Below are positions 35,528-44,884 of a DNA stretch of 64,000 nt, in pieces; the first letter of the stretch is position 1, and every line of letters starts with the position of its first letter. The notes beneath the pieces were generated by a model. It did no database searches and was not told where the DNA came from. It saw only the letters and a list, made by a program, of their open reading frames with translations. A program made the translations under genes and the position numbers. The DNA is from JBKECO01 sp047974745 (GTDB lineage Bacteria; Bacillota; Clostridia; Lachnospirales; Lachnospiraceae): positions 62,001 to 126,000 of the forward strand of contig JBKECO010000005.1 in assembly GCA_047974745.1 (NCBI GenBank), in the 5' to 3' direction.

Positions 35528-37603
35528 TTATTTTGTCAAAAGCATCATGATCCGATTGCTTCTGTCAATAAAATCAGTCATTGCAGATGGATTCAGAGGC
35601 TGATTACTTAAAACAGCGAGATCGTAGAGCTGCTTACAGAAGTCACCAACATACTCAGAATCTTTATTCTCTAACATGTATTTGACCAATGCATGATTTC
35701 GATTCAGCGTCAGCGTCTGGTCGATCGGAAACATGGAAGTATCCATTCCCATTCCTGGCATGGAGTACATTTTCATCATATCCTGCATTCTGCGTCCTTC
35801 TTCTGAAACGGTGAGAACAGAGGAGATGGAATCATTCTTCAAGGACTCCACTTTAACATTGAGCTTATCGTTGCCAAGTGCTGTGTGAAAAAGCTCCGTT
35901 AAGGTCGCAGTAGATTCTTTTAATTCGTCCTCGTTTACATCTTCCTTCATAGCTCCAGTCAGATCAGAATCAATTCTCATGAATTTATAATTCTCATTCC
36001 GTCTTTCGAGCTGAGAGATAAAAGAGGTGTCGATATTGTGATCTAAAATAACAGCGTCCATATCATGCTCTTTAAAGAGCTTGATATATTGTCCCTGCTG
36101 AAGACGATCTGTTACATAGTAGATAATATTTGGCTCTTTTTCAGCAGCAGATGCTTCCTCATTGGTACTTTCGACTGACTCTTCCACGGAATCCTGCTCT
36201 GCCTTTTCTTCTGAAGCCTCAACAGCAGGAGCGATCAATTCCGGAAGTGTGAGATACTTATCATCAATATCCTTAAAAAGAATATAGTCATTCATCTTAT
36301 CACAGAATTTCTCATCCTTCAGACAGCCATACTTGATGAACGGACTAATATCATCCCAGTACTTTTCGTAATTTTCTTTCTCTGTTTTACAGAGGCCTGT
36401 CAGCTTATCGGCTACCTTTTTCGTGATATAATCCGAGATTTTTTTCACAAAACCATCGTTCTGCAAAGCACTTCTGGATACATTCAGAGGAAGATCAGGA
36501 CAGTCAATGACACCCTTTAGCAGCATCAGGAATTCTGGAATGACCTCTTTAATGTTGTCTGCTACGAATACCTGATTATTATAGAGCTTGATTTTGCCTT
36601 CAATGGAGTCATATTCTGTATTGATTTTTGGGAAATACAGGATACCCTTTAAGTTGAATGGATAGTCCATATTCAAATGAATCCAGAACAAAGGCTCCTT
36701 ATAATCCATGAAAACACTACGATAAAATTCTCGATATTCCTCATCGGTGCATTCGTGTGGTGTTTTTGCCCATAGAGGGTGTGTCTCATTCAGTGGAACG
36801 GGACGTTTTACGATCTTTAGCTTTTCTGTCTGCGGAGAGATCTCAACGATTTCCTTTTCGCCATTCTCATTTTCCTGCTCTTGTGTTTTTGCCTCTTCGA
36901 TCACGGTCTCAACCACTGTATCAGAATCCAGTTTTTCGGAAGGATCGATTGTCTCATATGCGAGTTCTGCATCTGCCTTATCTAGAAAAATACTGTATGG
37001 CATAAAGGAACAGTATTTTTGAATTACTTCTCTAGCTCGGTATTCATTTGAAAATTCAAAGGAATCATCGTTCAGGAACAAGGTGATCGATGTTCCGATC
37101 TCTGTCTTTGTTCCCTCACTCATCTCATATTCGGTACCGCCATCACAGCTCCAATGGACTGGAGTGGCGCCTTCCTGAAAGGAAAGGGTCTCGATCTGTA
37201 CATCTTTAGCGACCATAAAAGAAGAGTAGAAACCAAGTCCGAAATGACCGATGATCTGCTCATCATTCGTCTTGTCTTTGTACTTGCTCAGAAAATCACT
37301 TGCTCCGGAAAAAGCGATCTGATTGATATATTCCTCCACTTCTGCAGCGGTCATTCCGAGTCCGTTATCCGTAAAAGTAATTGTCTTATCTTCCGAATTT
37401 ACAGTGACCTGGATCTTTGCTTTATAGTCGATCGGCAGCTCGCATTCGCCGATCATTTCCAGCTTCTTTAGCTTTGTAATGGCATCACATCCGTTTGAAA
37501 TTAATTCACGGAAAAAAATGTCGTGGTCAGAATATAACCATTTTTTTATAACAGGAAAAATATTTTCACTGTTAATTGATAGACTACCATGTTTGTTCTC
37601 CAT
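35528..37603 (-). CDS. htpG: Molecular chaperone HtpG (Hsp90 family)
   Basis: An ATP-dependent Hsp90-type chaperone. The GHKL ATPase domain shows YSDHDIFFRELISNGCDAI, DNGLGMTAAEV and GHFGLGFYSSFMVA; middle and C-terminal domains follow. At 691 residues it is longer than the usual 620-640 because of two Glu-rich inserts, about 210-260 (between N and middle domains, resembling the charged linker of eukaryotic Hsp90) and about 459-488. AAAGGAG supports the ATG at 37603 rather than an upstream GTG. A perfect CIRCE operator and a strong promoter lie upstream, so HrcA control is expected. Confidence 0.95.
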   Translation of the reverse strand: MENKHGSLSINSENIFPVIKKWLYSDHDIFFRELISNGCDAITKLKKLEMIGECELPIDYKAKIQVTVNSEDKTITFTDNGLGMTAAEVEEYINQIAFSGASDFLSKYKDKTNDEQIIGHFGLGFYSSFMVAKDVQIETLSFQEGATPVHWSCDGGTEYEMSEGTKTEIGTSITLFLNDDSFEFSNEYRAREVIQKYCSFMPYSIFLDKADAELAYETIDPSEKLDSDTVVETVIEEAKTQEQENENGEKEIVEISPQTEKLKIVKRPVPLNETHPLWAKTPHECTDEEYREFYRSVFMDYKEPLFWIHLNMDYPFNLKGILYFPKINTEYDSIEGKIKLYNNQVFVADNIKEVIPEFLMLLKGVIDCPDLPLNVSRSALQNDGFVKKISDYITKKVADKLTGLCKTEKENYEKYWDDISPFIKYGCLKDEKFCDKMNDYILFKDIDDKYLTLPELIAPAVEASEEKAEQDSVEESVESTNEEASAAEKEPNIIYYVTDRLQQGQYIKLFKEHDMDAVILDHNIDTSFISQLERRNENYKFMRIDSDLTGAMKEDVNEDELKESTATLTELFHTALGNDKLNVKVESLKNDSISSVLTVSEEGRRMQDMMKMYSMPGMGMDTSMFPIDQTLTLNRNHALVKYMLENKDSEYVGDFCKQLYDLAVLSNQPLNPSAMTDFIDRSNRIMMLLTK

Positions 37604-37650
37604 TATGTACACTCCTTTATAACCTATTTTATAAATTACCTATGTTTAAA

Positions 37651-37679
37651 ATATTAAATGTTAGTTTGAAAAAAGTCAA
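37651..37679 (-). promoter_or_regulatory. Promoter of htpG
   Basis: On the minus strand TTGACT (37679-37674) and TAATAT (37656-37651) are 17 bp apart, about 48 bp before the htpG ATG. The CIRCE operator ends 7 bp upstream of the -35 box. Confidence 0.75.
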
Positions 37680-37686
37680 TAGAAAA

Positions 37687-37713
37687 TTAGCACTCTTTTA
37701 AAATGAGTGCTAA
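37687..37713. promoter_or_regulatory. CIRCE operator (HrcA binding site)
   Basis: TTAGCACTC (37687-37695), 9-nt spacer, GAGTGCTAA (37705-37713): an exact match to the CIRCE consensus bound by the heat-shock repressor HrcA. It lies just upstream of the htpG -35 box. The stem could also help end transcripts from the activase gene whose stop is at 37724. Confidence 0.95.
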
Positions 37714-37723
37714 TAATTTCTGA

Positions 37724-40700
37724 TCATACGTGTGACATATTTTTATGAGCCGTTGCAAGCATGAGTTTAATACGATTCAACTGGTTCACTTCACTGGCTC
37801 CGGGATCATAGTCAATGGCTACGATATTCGACATCGGATACAGGTGACGTAGCTTTTTGATGACACCTTTACCCACAACATGATTCGGCAGGCATGCAAA
37901 TGGCTGTGTGCATACAATGTTGTTCGTACCGGTATGGATCAGCTCCATCATTTCCCCGGTCAGGAACCAACCTTCCCCGGTCTGATTTCCCTGTGATACG
38001 ATTTCATCTGAATAAGCAGCAAGCTGTTCGATCCGAGCTGGCGGATCAAAGGACTGGCTCTGCTCAAATGCCTTTCTGGCAGCACTGCGCAGCCACTCGA
38101 AGAAGTAGATTCCAAGCTTTGCGTTCCTCGATGCTTTTTTATGCTTGCCTAGATGTGTTACCTGAAAATGCTGGTTGTAAAAACTATATAGCATGAAATC
38201 CGTCAGATCAGGTACAACGGCTTCGGCACCTTCTGCTTCTAAAAGCTCAACTAAATAATTATTCGCTGCTGGCAGAAATTTCACCAGGATCTCTCCAACA
38301 ATACCCACTTTCGGTTTCTTCTCATTCGACATTGGCAACCGGTCAAAGTCACGTATGATCTCGCGGCATAGTTTTTTGTATTTTCGGTGAGAGAGCAACT
38401 TGTCCTGACTCAGGAATGCTATTGCTTTATCTCTCCATTTTTCATGCAGTTCATTTGCAGAACCTTCTTCCAACTCATATGGTCTTGTTCGATACAGGCA
38501 TCGCATAAATATATCGCCGATGATCAGAGCATAGAGACCTCGCTGAATCAGCTTTGGTGTAAATTTAAAACCTGGATTCTTTTCAAATCCGTTCAGATTG
38601 ATCGAAATAACAGGAACATTCGGATAGCCGGCTTTTTCCAGTGCTCTGCGGATAAATCCGATATAGTTCGAAGCACGGCAACCACCACCTGTCTGTGAGA
38701 TTAAGATCGCTGTTTTTTCCATATCATAGTTACCGGACATAACTGCATCCATGATCTGTCCCACTACCATCAAGGAAGGGAAGCAGGCATCATTATTCAC
38801 ATATTTAAGACCTACATCAACAGCCTCGCGATTATCATTTTTCAGAACTTCCACCTGATAACCAGCCGCTTTAAAGGCAGGCTCGATCAGGTCAAAGTGA
38901 ATCGGGGACATCTGCGGACAAAGTATGGTGTAGTACTTTTTCATTTCTTCTGTGAATATGACACGCTCAAAACTGGAGGGTACGATACAGCGTTCCTTGT
39001 TTTCCTGCTGTTCCTTTACACGAATCGCAGCCAGAAGTGAACGAATCCTAATTTTTGCTGCACCAAGATTATTGACTTCATCAATCTTTAAACAGGTGTA
39101 GATTTTACCAGATTTTGATAAAATGTCGTTGACAGCATCCGTTGTCACAGCATCCAGACCGCATCCAAAGGAATTCAGCTGGATCAGGTCGATATTATCC
39201 TGTGTTTTGACAAAATTTGCAGCAGCATAGAGTCTGGAATGATACATCCATTGGTCCATTACGACCAGAGGCCGCTCTACTTCAACCAGATGAGAAACTG
39301 CATCCTCCGTTAGTACAGCAATGTCAAAAGAGGTCAGGAGTTCTGGTATACCATGGTGAATCTCTGGGTCGACATGATAAGGTCTTCCGGCAAGAACAAT
39401 ACCTCTTTTACCCGATTCATTCAGAAAAGCAATAACTTCTTCACCTTTTTTCTTGATGTCATTTCTGACTTCTTCCATTTCGATCCAGCCGGCCTTTGCA
39501 GCCTTTTTAATTTCATGTTCTGAGATATTAAATTCCTTTTTGAAAACAATTTCTAATTGCTGGATTAATATGTCTAGGTTTCCAAAAGACATGAAGGGAT
39601 TTAAAAATCTCATCTGTCCGGAAGTGATCTCATCCACATTATTTTTGATATTCTCAGCATAGGATGTTACGATCGGACAATTAAAGTGATTATTTGCATC
39701 TGGGAATTCATCTCGTTCATAGGGTATACATGGGTAGAAGATGAAGTCTACTTCCTTTTTAATCAGCCAGGAAACATGACCATGGGCAAGCTTTGCGGGG
39801 TAGCATTCTGACTCACTAGGAATCGATTCGATACCTAATTCATATATATTTCGAGTCGACTGCGGGGACAAAATGACACGGAAACCAAGATCCTTGAAAA
39901 AAGTAGCCCAGAATGGGTAGTTCTCGTACATGTTCAGAACTCTCGGTATACCAACAACACCTCTTTTTGCCTCCTCCGTTTTTAGTGGAGGATACGCAAA
40001 CAGGCGTTTGTGTTTATATTCAAAAAGATTGGGAACGGTATCTTTACGCTTCTCTAAACCCAGACCTCTTTCACAGCGATTGCCGGTAATATACTTTCGA
40101 TTTCCGGAAAAATGATTGATGGTCAGCAAACAGTGATTTGTACAGAGCTGGCATCTGGAAAGCTCAGTATCAAATTTTAAGGAAAAAAGATCCTCCTTCT
40201 CAAGCATGGTCGTCTGGTAATTCTTGGTATGTCGTTCTCTGGCAATCAGAGCGCATCCAAAAGCACCCATGATCCCGGCAATATCTGGCCGGATGACCTG
40301 ACAGCCCGAAATCATCTCAAAGCTTCGCAGGACAGCATCATTATAGAAAGTTCCGCCCTGAACAACGATATGATTGCCAAGCTCAGATGCATCAGACAGT
40401 TTAATTACCTTGAATAGAGCATTTTTTATAACTGAGTAGGCAAGACCCGCTGAAATATCTGCAACTGAGGCTCCTTCTTTTTGTGCCTGCTTGACTTTTG
40501 AATTCATGAATACGGTACATCTTGTTCCAAGGTCAATTGGATGTTTTGCAAAAAGTGCTTCCTTGGAAAAATCCTGAATTGAGTAATTCAAAGATTTAGC
40601 AAAGGTTTCAATAAAGGATCCACAGCCAGAGGAACAAGCTTCATTGAGCTGTACACTGTCGATCGTGTTTTCCTTTATTTTAATGCATTTCATATCCTGA

Positions 40701-41974
40701 CCGCCAATATCCAGGATACAGTCTACATCAGGGTTAAAAAAGGCAGCAGCGTAGTAATGAGCTACTGTTTCCACTTCACCTTCATCCAATAAAAGAGCAG
40801 ATTTTAATAAGGCTTCACCATATCCAGTAGAACAGCTGTGAACGATCTTTGCTTTTTCCGGAAGTAATGCATAGATTTCATGCAGTGCACGTAGGGCGGT
40901 GGACAAGGGACTGCCGTGATTATTGCTATAAAATGAATACAATAGGGATCCGTCCTCTGAGACGAGAGCCACCTTTGTTGTAGTTGAACCGGCGTCGATA
41001 CCAAGATAGCAGTTTCCTTCATAGTTGGAAATTTCTGCCGATTTCACATCGTGACCGGAATGACGTCTCGTAAATTCCTTATATTCCTGTTCGTTTCTAA
41101 ATAATGGCTTCATACGTGCGACTTCGAACTCCATATGGAACTCTTCCTGAAGTTTTTGCTGCATCTGATGCAGGGTCGTTTGCGTATCCTCTTTGTTGTT
41201 CATGGCAGATCCGATGGCAGCGAACAGATGAGAGTGCTCCAGATCGATCGTATGCTCTTCATCCAGATCAAGAGTCCGGATAAATGCCTGTTTCAATTCA
41301 GACAGGAAGTGGAGCGGTCCGCCGAGAAATGCAATATGGCCGCGAATTGGTTTGCCACAAGCAAGTCCGCTGATCGTCTGATTCACAACAGCCTGAAAAA
41401 TAGAAGCAGAGAGATCTTCTCTGGTTGCTCCCTCATTGATAAGAGGCTGGATATCCGTTTTTGCAAAAACACCGCATCTTGCTGCGATGGGGTAGAGTTC
41501 TTTGTAACTCTTTGCAAATTCATTTAACCCTGAAGCATCTGTCTGGATCAGGGAAGCCATCTGGTCAATAAAGGAACCGGTACCACCTGCACAGATTCCA
41601 TTCATTCGCTGTTCTACATTACCGTTTTCAAAATATATAATTTTTGCATCTTCTCCACCAAGTTCGATTGCCACATCTGTTTTTGGTGCAATTTCTGTAA
41701 GAGCAGTGGATACAGCCACAACTTCTTGTACAAAAGGCACTTCAAGGTGCTTTGCAAGGGTGAGCCCACCTGAGCCAGTAATTACAGGGGAAACGGTCAG
41801 GTCGCCAAGTATTTTGGCTGCTTTTGCAACTAATGAGGACAGGGTCTCTCGAATATTTGCAAAATGTCTTTCATAATCAGAAAAGAGGAGTTCGTTATGT
41901 TCGCCTAAAACAGCAATTTTAACGGTGGTGGAACCAATATCAATTCCCAGCTTGTTCTGTTTGTTTATACTCAT
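37724..41974 (-). CDS. Large fused acyl-CoA dehydratase activase / DUF2229 / HgdB-like reductase
   Basis: 1416 residues. Two ASKHA ATPase domains of the BadF/BcrA/HgdC activase type occur in tandem, starting LGIDIGSTTVKIAVL (about 9) and LGIDAGSTTTKVALV (about 324). A cysteine-rich link CQLCTNHC...GNRCERG follows, then a DUF2229-like part (VGIPRVLNMYENYPFW, SESECYPAKLAHGH, FYPCIPYERDEF, NSFGCGLDAVTTD). The HgdB-like end contains NNDACFPSLMV, TGGGCRASNY and CTQPFACLPNHVVGKG. Activases use ATP to push one electron from an iron-sulfur cluster to a low-potential partner. Here donor and acceptor modules are in one chain; the substrate is unknown. Confidence 0.88.
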   Translation of the reverse strand: MSINKQNKLGIDIGSTTVKIAVLGEHNELLFSDYERHFANIRETLSSLVAKAAKILGDLTVSPVITGSGGLTLAKHLEVPFVQEVVAVSTALTEIAPKTDVAIELGGEDAKIIYFENGNVEQRMNGICAGGTGSFIDQMASLIQTDASGLNEFAKSYKELYPIAARCGVFAKTDIQPLINEGATREDLSASIFQAVVNQTISGLACGKPIRGHIAFLGGPLHFLSELKQAFIRTLDLDEEHTIDLEHSHLFAAIGSAMNNKEDTQTTLHQMQQKLQEEFHMEFEVARMKPLFRNEQEYKEFTRRHSGHDVKSAEISNYEGNCYLGIDAGSTTTKVALVSEDGSLLYSFYSNNHGSPLSTALRALHEIYALLPEKAKIVHSCSTGYGEALLKSALLLDEGEVETVAHYYAAAFFNPDVDCILDIGGQDMKCIKIKENTIDSVQLNEACSSGCGSFIETFAKSLNYSIQDFSKEALFAKHPIDLGTRCTVFMNSKVKQAQKEGASVADISAGLAYSVIKNALFKVIKLSDASELGNHIVVQGGTFYNDAVLRSFEMISGCQVIRPDIAGIMGAFGCALIARERHTKNYQTTMLEKEDLFSLKFDTELSRCQLCTNHCLLTINHFSGNRKYITGNRCERGLGLEKRKDTVPNLFEYKHKRLFAYPPLKTEEAKRGVVGIPRVLNMYENYPFWATFFKDLGFRVILSPQSTRNIYELGIESIPSESECYPAKLAHGHVSWLIKKEVDFIFYPCIPYERDEFPDANNHFNCPIVTSYAENIKNNVDEITSGQMRFLNPFMSFGNLDILIQQLEIVFKKEFNISEHEIKKAAKAGWIEMEEVRNDIKKKGEEVIAFLNESGKRGIVLAGRPYHVDPEIHHGIPELLTSFDIAVLTEDAVSHLVEVERPLVVMDQWMYHSRLYAAANFVKTQDNIDLIQLNSFGCGLDAVTTDAVNDILSKSGKIYTCLKIDEVNNLGAAKIRIRSLLAAIRVKEQQENKERCIVPSSFERVIFTEEMKKYYTILCPQMSPIHFDLIEPAFKAAGYQVEVLKNDNREAVDVGLKYVNNDACFPSLMVVGQIMDAVMSGNYDMEKTAILISQTGGGCRASNYIGFIRRALEKAGYPNVPVISINLNGFEKNPGFKFTPKLIQRGLYALIIGDIFMRCLYRTRPYELEEGSANELHEKWRDKAIAFLSQDKLLSHRKYKKLCREIIRDFDRLPMSNEKKPKVGIVGEILVKFLPAANNYLVELLEAEGAEAVVPDLTDFMLYSFYNQHFQVTHLGKHKKASRNAKLGIYFFEWLRSAARKAFEQSQSFDPPARIEQLAAYSDEIVSQGNQTGEGWFLTGEMMELIHTGTNNIVCTQPFACLPNHVVGKGVIKKLRHLYPMSNIVAIDYDPGASEVNQLNRIKLMLATAHKNMSHV

Positions 41975-42028
41975 AAATCACCTATTACTTCTTATTATAT
42001 GTTTAAGATTATTAGCTAGACAAAGAGT

Positions 42029-42057
42029 ATTATACGACAGAAGATTGTAAAATTCAA
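42029..42057 (-). promoter_or_regulatory. Promoter of the activase fusion gene
   Basis: On the minus strand TTGAAT (42057-42052) and a perfect TATAAT (42034-42029), 17-bp spacer, about 55 bp before the ATG at 41974. Confidence 0.75.
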
Positions 42058-42126
42058 ATAAAAAAATAGTCCTTTTGATATAGTTTTTATATTCGTATCA
42101 TTTTAGTATGATAAGGCGGGGATGCA

Positions 42127-42155
42127 TTGACAAAAAAATAGGTTGATTTTATAAT
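42127..42155 (+). promoter_or_regulatory. Consensus promoter of the rhomboid-like gene
   Basis: A full-consensus TTGACA (42127-42132) and TATAAT (42150-42155) with a 17-bp spacer, 36 bp before the ATG at 42192. The inverted repeat TATCAT/ATGATA (about 42097-42114) lies just upstream between the divergent promoters and may be an operator. Confidence 0.85.
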
Positions 42156-42191
42156 GATGGAAATAAATCAAATTGTGTAATTGGAGGAATC

Positions 42192-43043
42192 ATGAATTTT
42201 TTAAATAAACTTGAGAAAAAATTCGGAAGATATGCCATTCCGAATCTGATTGTCTGGCTGCTCGGTGCATATGGAATTGGGTATGCTTTGTCTGTAATGA
42301 ATCAGGGAGTGCTTAATATCCTCACACTTGAGCCGTATTATATAATACGAGGTCAGGTATGGAGGCTGGTCACCTGGATCTTCGTTCCGACCAGTACACA
42401 GCTTTTTTTTGCATTGATTATGATGATTTTTTATTTCCAGCTTGGTCAGATACTGGAGAGAACCTGGGGAGCTTTCCGTTTTAATGTCTACATTTTTGGA
42501 GGACTGTTGTGTACTGTGCTTGGAGCCTTTGCGATATATGCGGGTTACTTTCTGTTTACTGGTGATGAGATCAGAAATATGGGATTCTATTTTAGTACTT
42601 ATTATATAAATATGACGATTTTTTTGGCATTTGCAGTCTGCTATCCGAACATGGAGGTTCGTCTATATTTTTTAATTCCAATTAAAATGAAGTGGATGGC
42701 AATTGTCTATGGTGCTTTTATCCTGTTCAATATGATAGACAGCAACTGGTTCGGTAGAATTGCAATACTGATGTCGATCCTGAATTTTATCATTTTCTAT
42801 TTCAGTGGGGGGAATTCTTCCAGAGTCACATTTGCACAAAAGAAGCGAAAACAGAACTTTCATAAACAGATGGATAGGAGCAGACCTGCAGCAAATGGAT
42901 CGACACGACATAAATGTGCTGTTTGCGGAAGGACGGAGAAAGATGATCCTCATCTGGAGTTTCGGTTCTGTTCCAAATGTGATGGGAATTTTGAGTATTG
43001 TCAGGATCATCTCTTTACCCATCAACACACACATAGACACTGA
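42192..43043 (+). CDS. Rhomboid-like membrane protein with C-terminal zinc-ribbon and His-rich tail
   Basis: 283 residues with about six membrane spans in 18-205. RGQVWRLVTWIF and YFQLGQILERTWGAFRFNVYIFGG match the start of rhomboid proteases, but the catalytic GxSG motif is absent: the corresponding helix reads FYFSTYYINMTIFLAFA. It is probably a non-proteolytic rhomboid relative. After the membrane part comes a basic stretch, then CAVCGRTEKDD, FCSKCDGNFEYCQDH and a tail HQHTHRH, likely a metal-binding knob in the cytoplasm. GGAGG supports the start. It is monocistronic, with a consensus promoter and a terminator. Confidence 0.8.
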   Translation: MNFLNKLEKKFGRYAIPNLIVWLLGAYGIGYALSVMNQGVLNILTLEPYYIIRGQVWRLVTWIFVPTSTQLFFALIMMIFYFQLGQILERTWGAFRFNVYIFGGLLCTVLGAFAIYAGYFLFTGDEIRNMGFYFSTYYINMTIFLAFAVCYPNMEVRLYFLIPIKMKWMAIVYGAFILFNMIDSNWFGRIAILMSILNFIIFYFSGGNSSRVTFAQKKRKQNFHKQMDRSRPAANGSTRHKCAVCGRTEKDDPHLEFRFCSKCDGNFEYCQDHLFTHQHTHRH

Positions 43044-43080
43044 ATAGGTCCGGGGATATATGTTACACTGATTCACATGA

Positions 43081-43121
43081 AATAGACTGGAAATTCTATT
43101 TGTTTTCCAGTCTATTTTTTG
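43081..43121 (+). terminator. Terminator after the rhomboid-like gene
   Basis: 13-bp stem AATAGACTGGAAA (43081-43093) / TTTCCAGTCTATT (43104-43116), followed by a T run. Confidence 0.88.
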
Positions 43122-43167
43122 GTAGAATGTGTAATAGCAGTTTACTTGAACAGGAAGGACAATTCAA

Positions 43168-44841
43168 ATGGAAAAGGAAATGGAATCCAGGAATTTTATT
43201 GAACAGATTATTGACAAAGATCTGGCAGAAGGTACTTATCAAACGGTACATACAAGATTTCCGCCAGAACCAAATGGCTATCTACATATTGGTCATGCGA
43301 AATCAATTTTATTAAATTATGGACTGGCTCAAAAGTATAATGGAAAATTCAATCTCAGATTTGATGACACCAATCCAACGAAAGAGGATATCGAATTCGT
43401 GGAGTCGATCAAGGAAGATGTTGCATGGCTCGGAGGAGACTGGCAGGATCGATTGTTTTTCGCTTCCGATTATTTTGAGCATATGTATGAGGCAGCAGTA
43501 CTTTTGATCAAAAAAGGCAAAGCATATGTCTCCGACCTGACGGCAGAACAGATTCGTGAATATCGTGGGACCCTGACAGAGCCGGGCAAGGAGGATCCCT
43601 ACGCAATTCGATCGGTAGAAGAGAATCTAAAGCTGTTCGAGAATATGAAAAATGGAGATTATAAGGACGGAGAGAAGGTGTTACGTGCAAGGATCGACAT
43701 GTCATCTCCAAATATCAATCTCCGAGATCCGATCCTTTACCGTGTAGCGCATATGACCCATCATAACACTGGAAATCAATGGTGCATTTATCCAATGTAT
43801 GATTTTGCACACCCCATCGAAGATGCCATTGAACATATTACACATTCCATCTGCACGCTGGAGTTCGAAGATCACAGACCATTGTATGACTGGGTCGTTC
43901 ATGAGGTGGGATATGAAGTACCGCCAAAGCAGATCGAATTTGCAAAGTTGTATCTAACGAATGTCGTGACTGGAAAGCGTTATATCAAAAAGCTGGTGGA
44001 AGAAAAGATCGTGGACGGCTGGGATGATCCAAGGCTTGTATCCATTGCTGCGCTAAGAAGAAGAGGCTTTACACCGGAATCAATCAAGAAATTCGTGGAG
44101 CTGTGCGGCGTTTCGAAAAGCAACAGCTCAGTAGATTATGCAATGTTAGAATACTGTATCCGCGAGGATCTGAAGCTTGGACGTTCAAGAGTAATGGCAG
44201 TTCTAGACCCCATTAAGGTCATAATTGACAACTATCCGGAGGGACAGACAGAAGAACTGACTGTTGCGAATAATATGGAGAACGAGACCCTGGGAACGCA
44301 TACCATTACATTCTGCAGAGAACTCTATATCGATCGTGAAGATTTTATGGAAGAGCCTCCGAAAAAGTATTTCAGATTGTTTCCCGGAAATGAAGTCAGA
44401 CTGATGCAGGCATATTTTGTGACTTGTAATAGCTATACTAAGGATGAAACGGGTCTAGTCACTGAAATCCATTGCACCTATGATCCCAAAAGCAAGGGCG
44501 GAAACAGTCCTGATGGAAGAAAAGTAAAAGGAACTATTCACTGGGTACCGGCTCCATTCTCGAAAAAAGTCGAAGTGCGTCTCTACGAGAATATAGTGAA
44601 TGAAGAATTAGGTGTATACAATGAGGACCAAAGCTTGAATCTGAATCCGGATTCTTTAAAAATTTTGAAAAACTGTTATGTTGAACCATTTGCAGCAACT
44701 GCGCAGGCATACGACAGTTTTCAGTTTGTACGACATGGATATTTCTGTGCAGATGCGAAGGATACAACGAGTGAAAAACTGGTATTTAACCGCATTGTAC
44801 CAATGAAAAGCTCATACAAACTACCTGACCAGATCAAATAG
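43168..44841 (+). CDS. glnS: Glutaminyl-tRNA synthetase
   Basis: Charges tRNA(Gln) directly with glutamine. The class I motifs are HIGH at 40-43 (EPNGYLHIGHAKS) and a KMSKS variant VSKSN near 314-318. FDDTNPTKED and the C-terminal anticodon-binding beta-barrels (LGVYNEDQSLNLNPDS) are present. The 557-residue length equals the E. coli GlnRS. Most Firmicutes use GluRS plus GatCAB, so a GlnRS is a lineage mark thought to come from ancient transfer. AGGAAGGA precedes the ATG. DUF2225 follows 43 bp later. Confidence 0.95.
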   Translation: MEKEMESRNFIEQIIDKDLAEGTYQTVHTRFPPEPNGYLHIGHAKSILLNYGLAQKYNGKFNLRFDDTNPTKEDIEFVESIKEDVAWLGGDWQDRLFFASDYFEHMYEAAVLLIKKGKAYVSDLTAEQIREYRGTLTEPGKEDPYAIRSVEENLKLFENMKNGDYKDGEKVLRARIDMSSPNINLRDPILYRVAHMTHHNTGNQWCIYPMYDFAHPIEDAIEHITHSICTLEFEDHRPLYDWVVHEVGYEVPPKQIEFAKLYLTNVVTGKRYIKKLVEEKIVDGWDDPRLVSIAALRRRGFTPESIKKFVELCGVSKSNSSVDYAMLEYCIREDLKLGRSRVMAVLDPIKVIIDNYPEGQTEELTVANNMENETLGTHTITFCRELYIDREDFMEEPPKKYFRLFPGNEVRLMQAYFVTCNSYTKDETGLVTEIHCTYDPKSKGGNSPDGRKVKGTIHWVPAPFSKKVEVRLYENIVNEELGVYNEDQSLNLNPDSLKILKNCYVEPFAATAQAYDSFQFVRHGYFCADAKDTTSEKLVFNRIVPMKSSYKLPDQIK

Positions 44842-44884
44842 CAGGTAGGTATTTAGCAGGTAAGCAATAAGGGGAGGAACAGGA

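Noticed and set aside
36747..37022. 91-codon Ser/Phe-rich frame opposite htpG
   Set aside because: Mirrors the Glu-rich insert of HtpG on the other strand; not a gene.
41135..41527. 130-codon plus-strand frame inside the activase fusion gene
   Set aside because: Antisense shadow of a conserved coding region without promoter or ribosome site.
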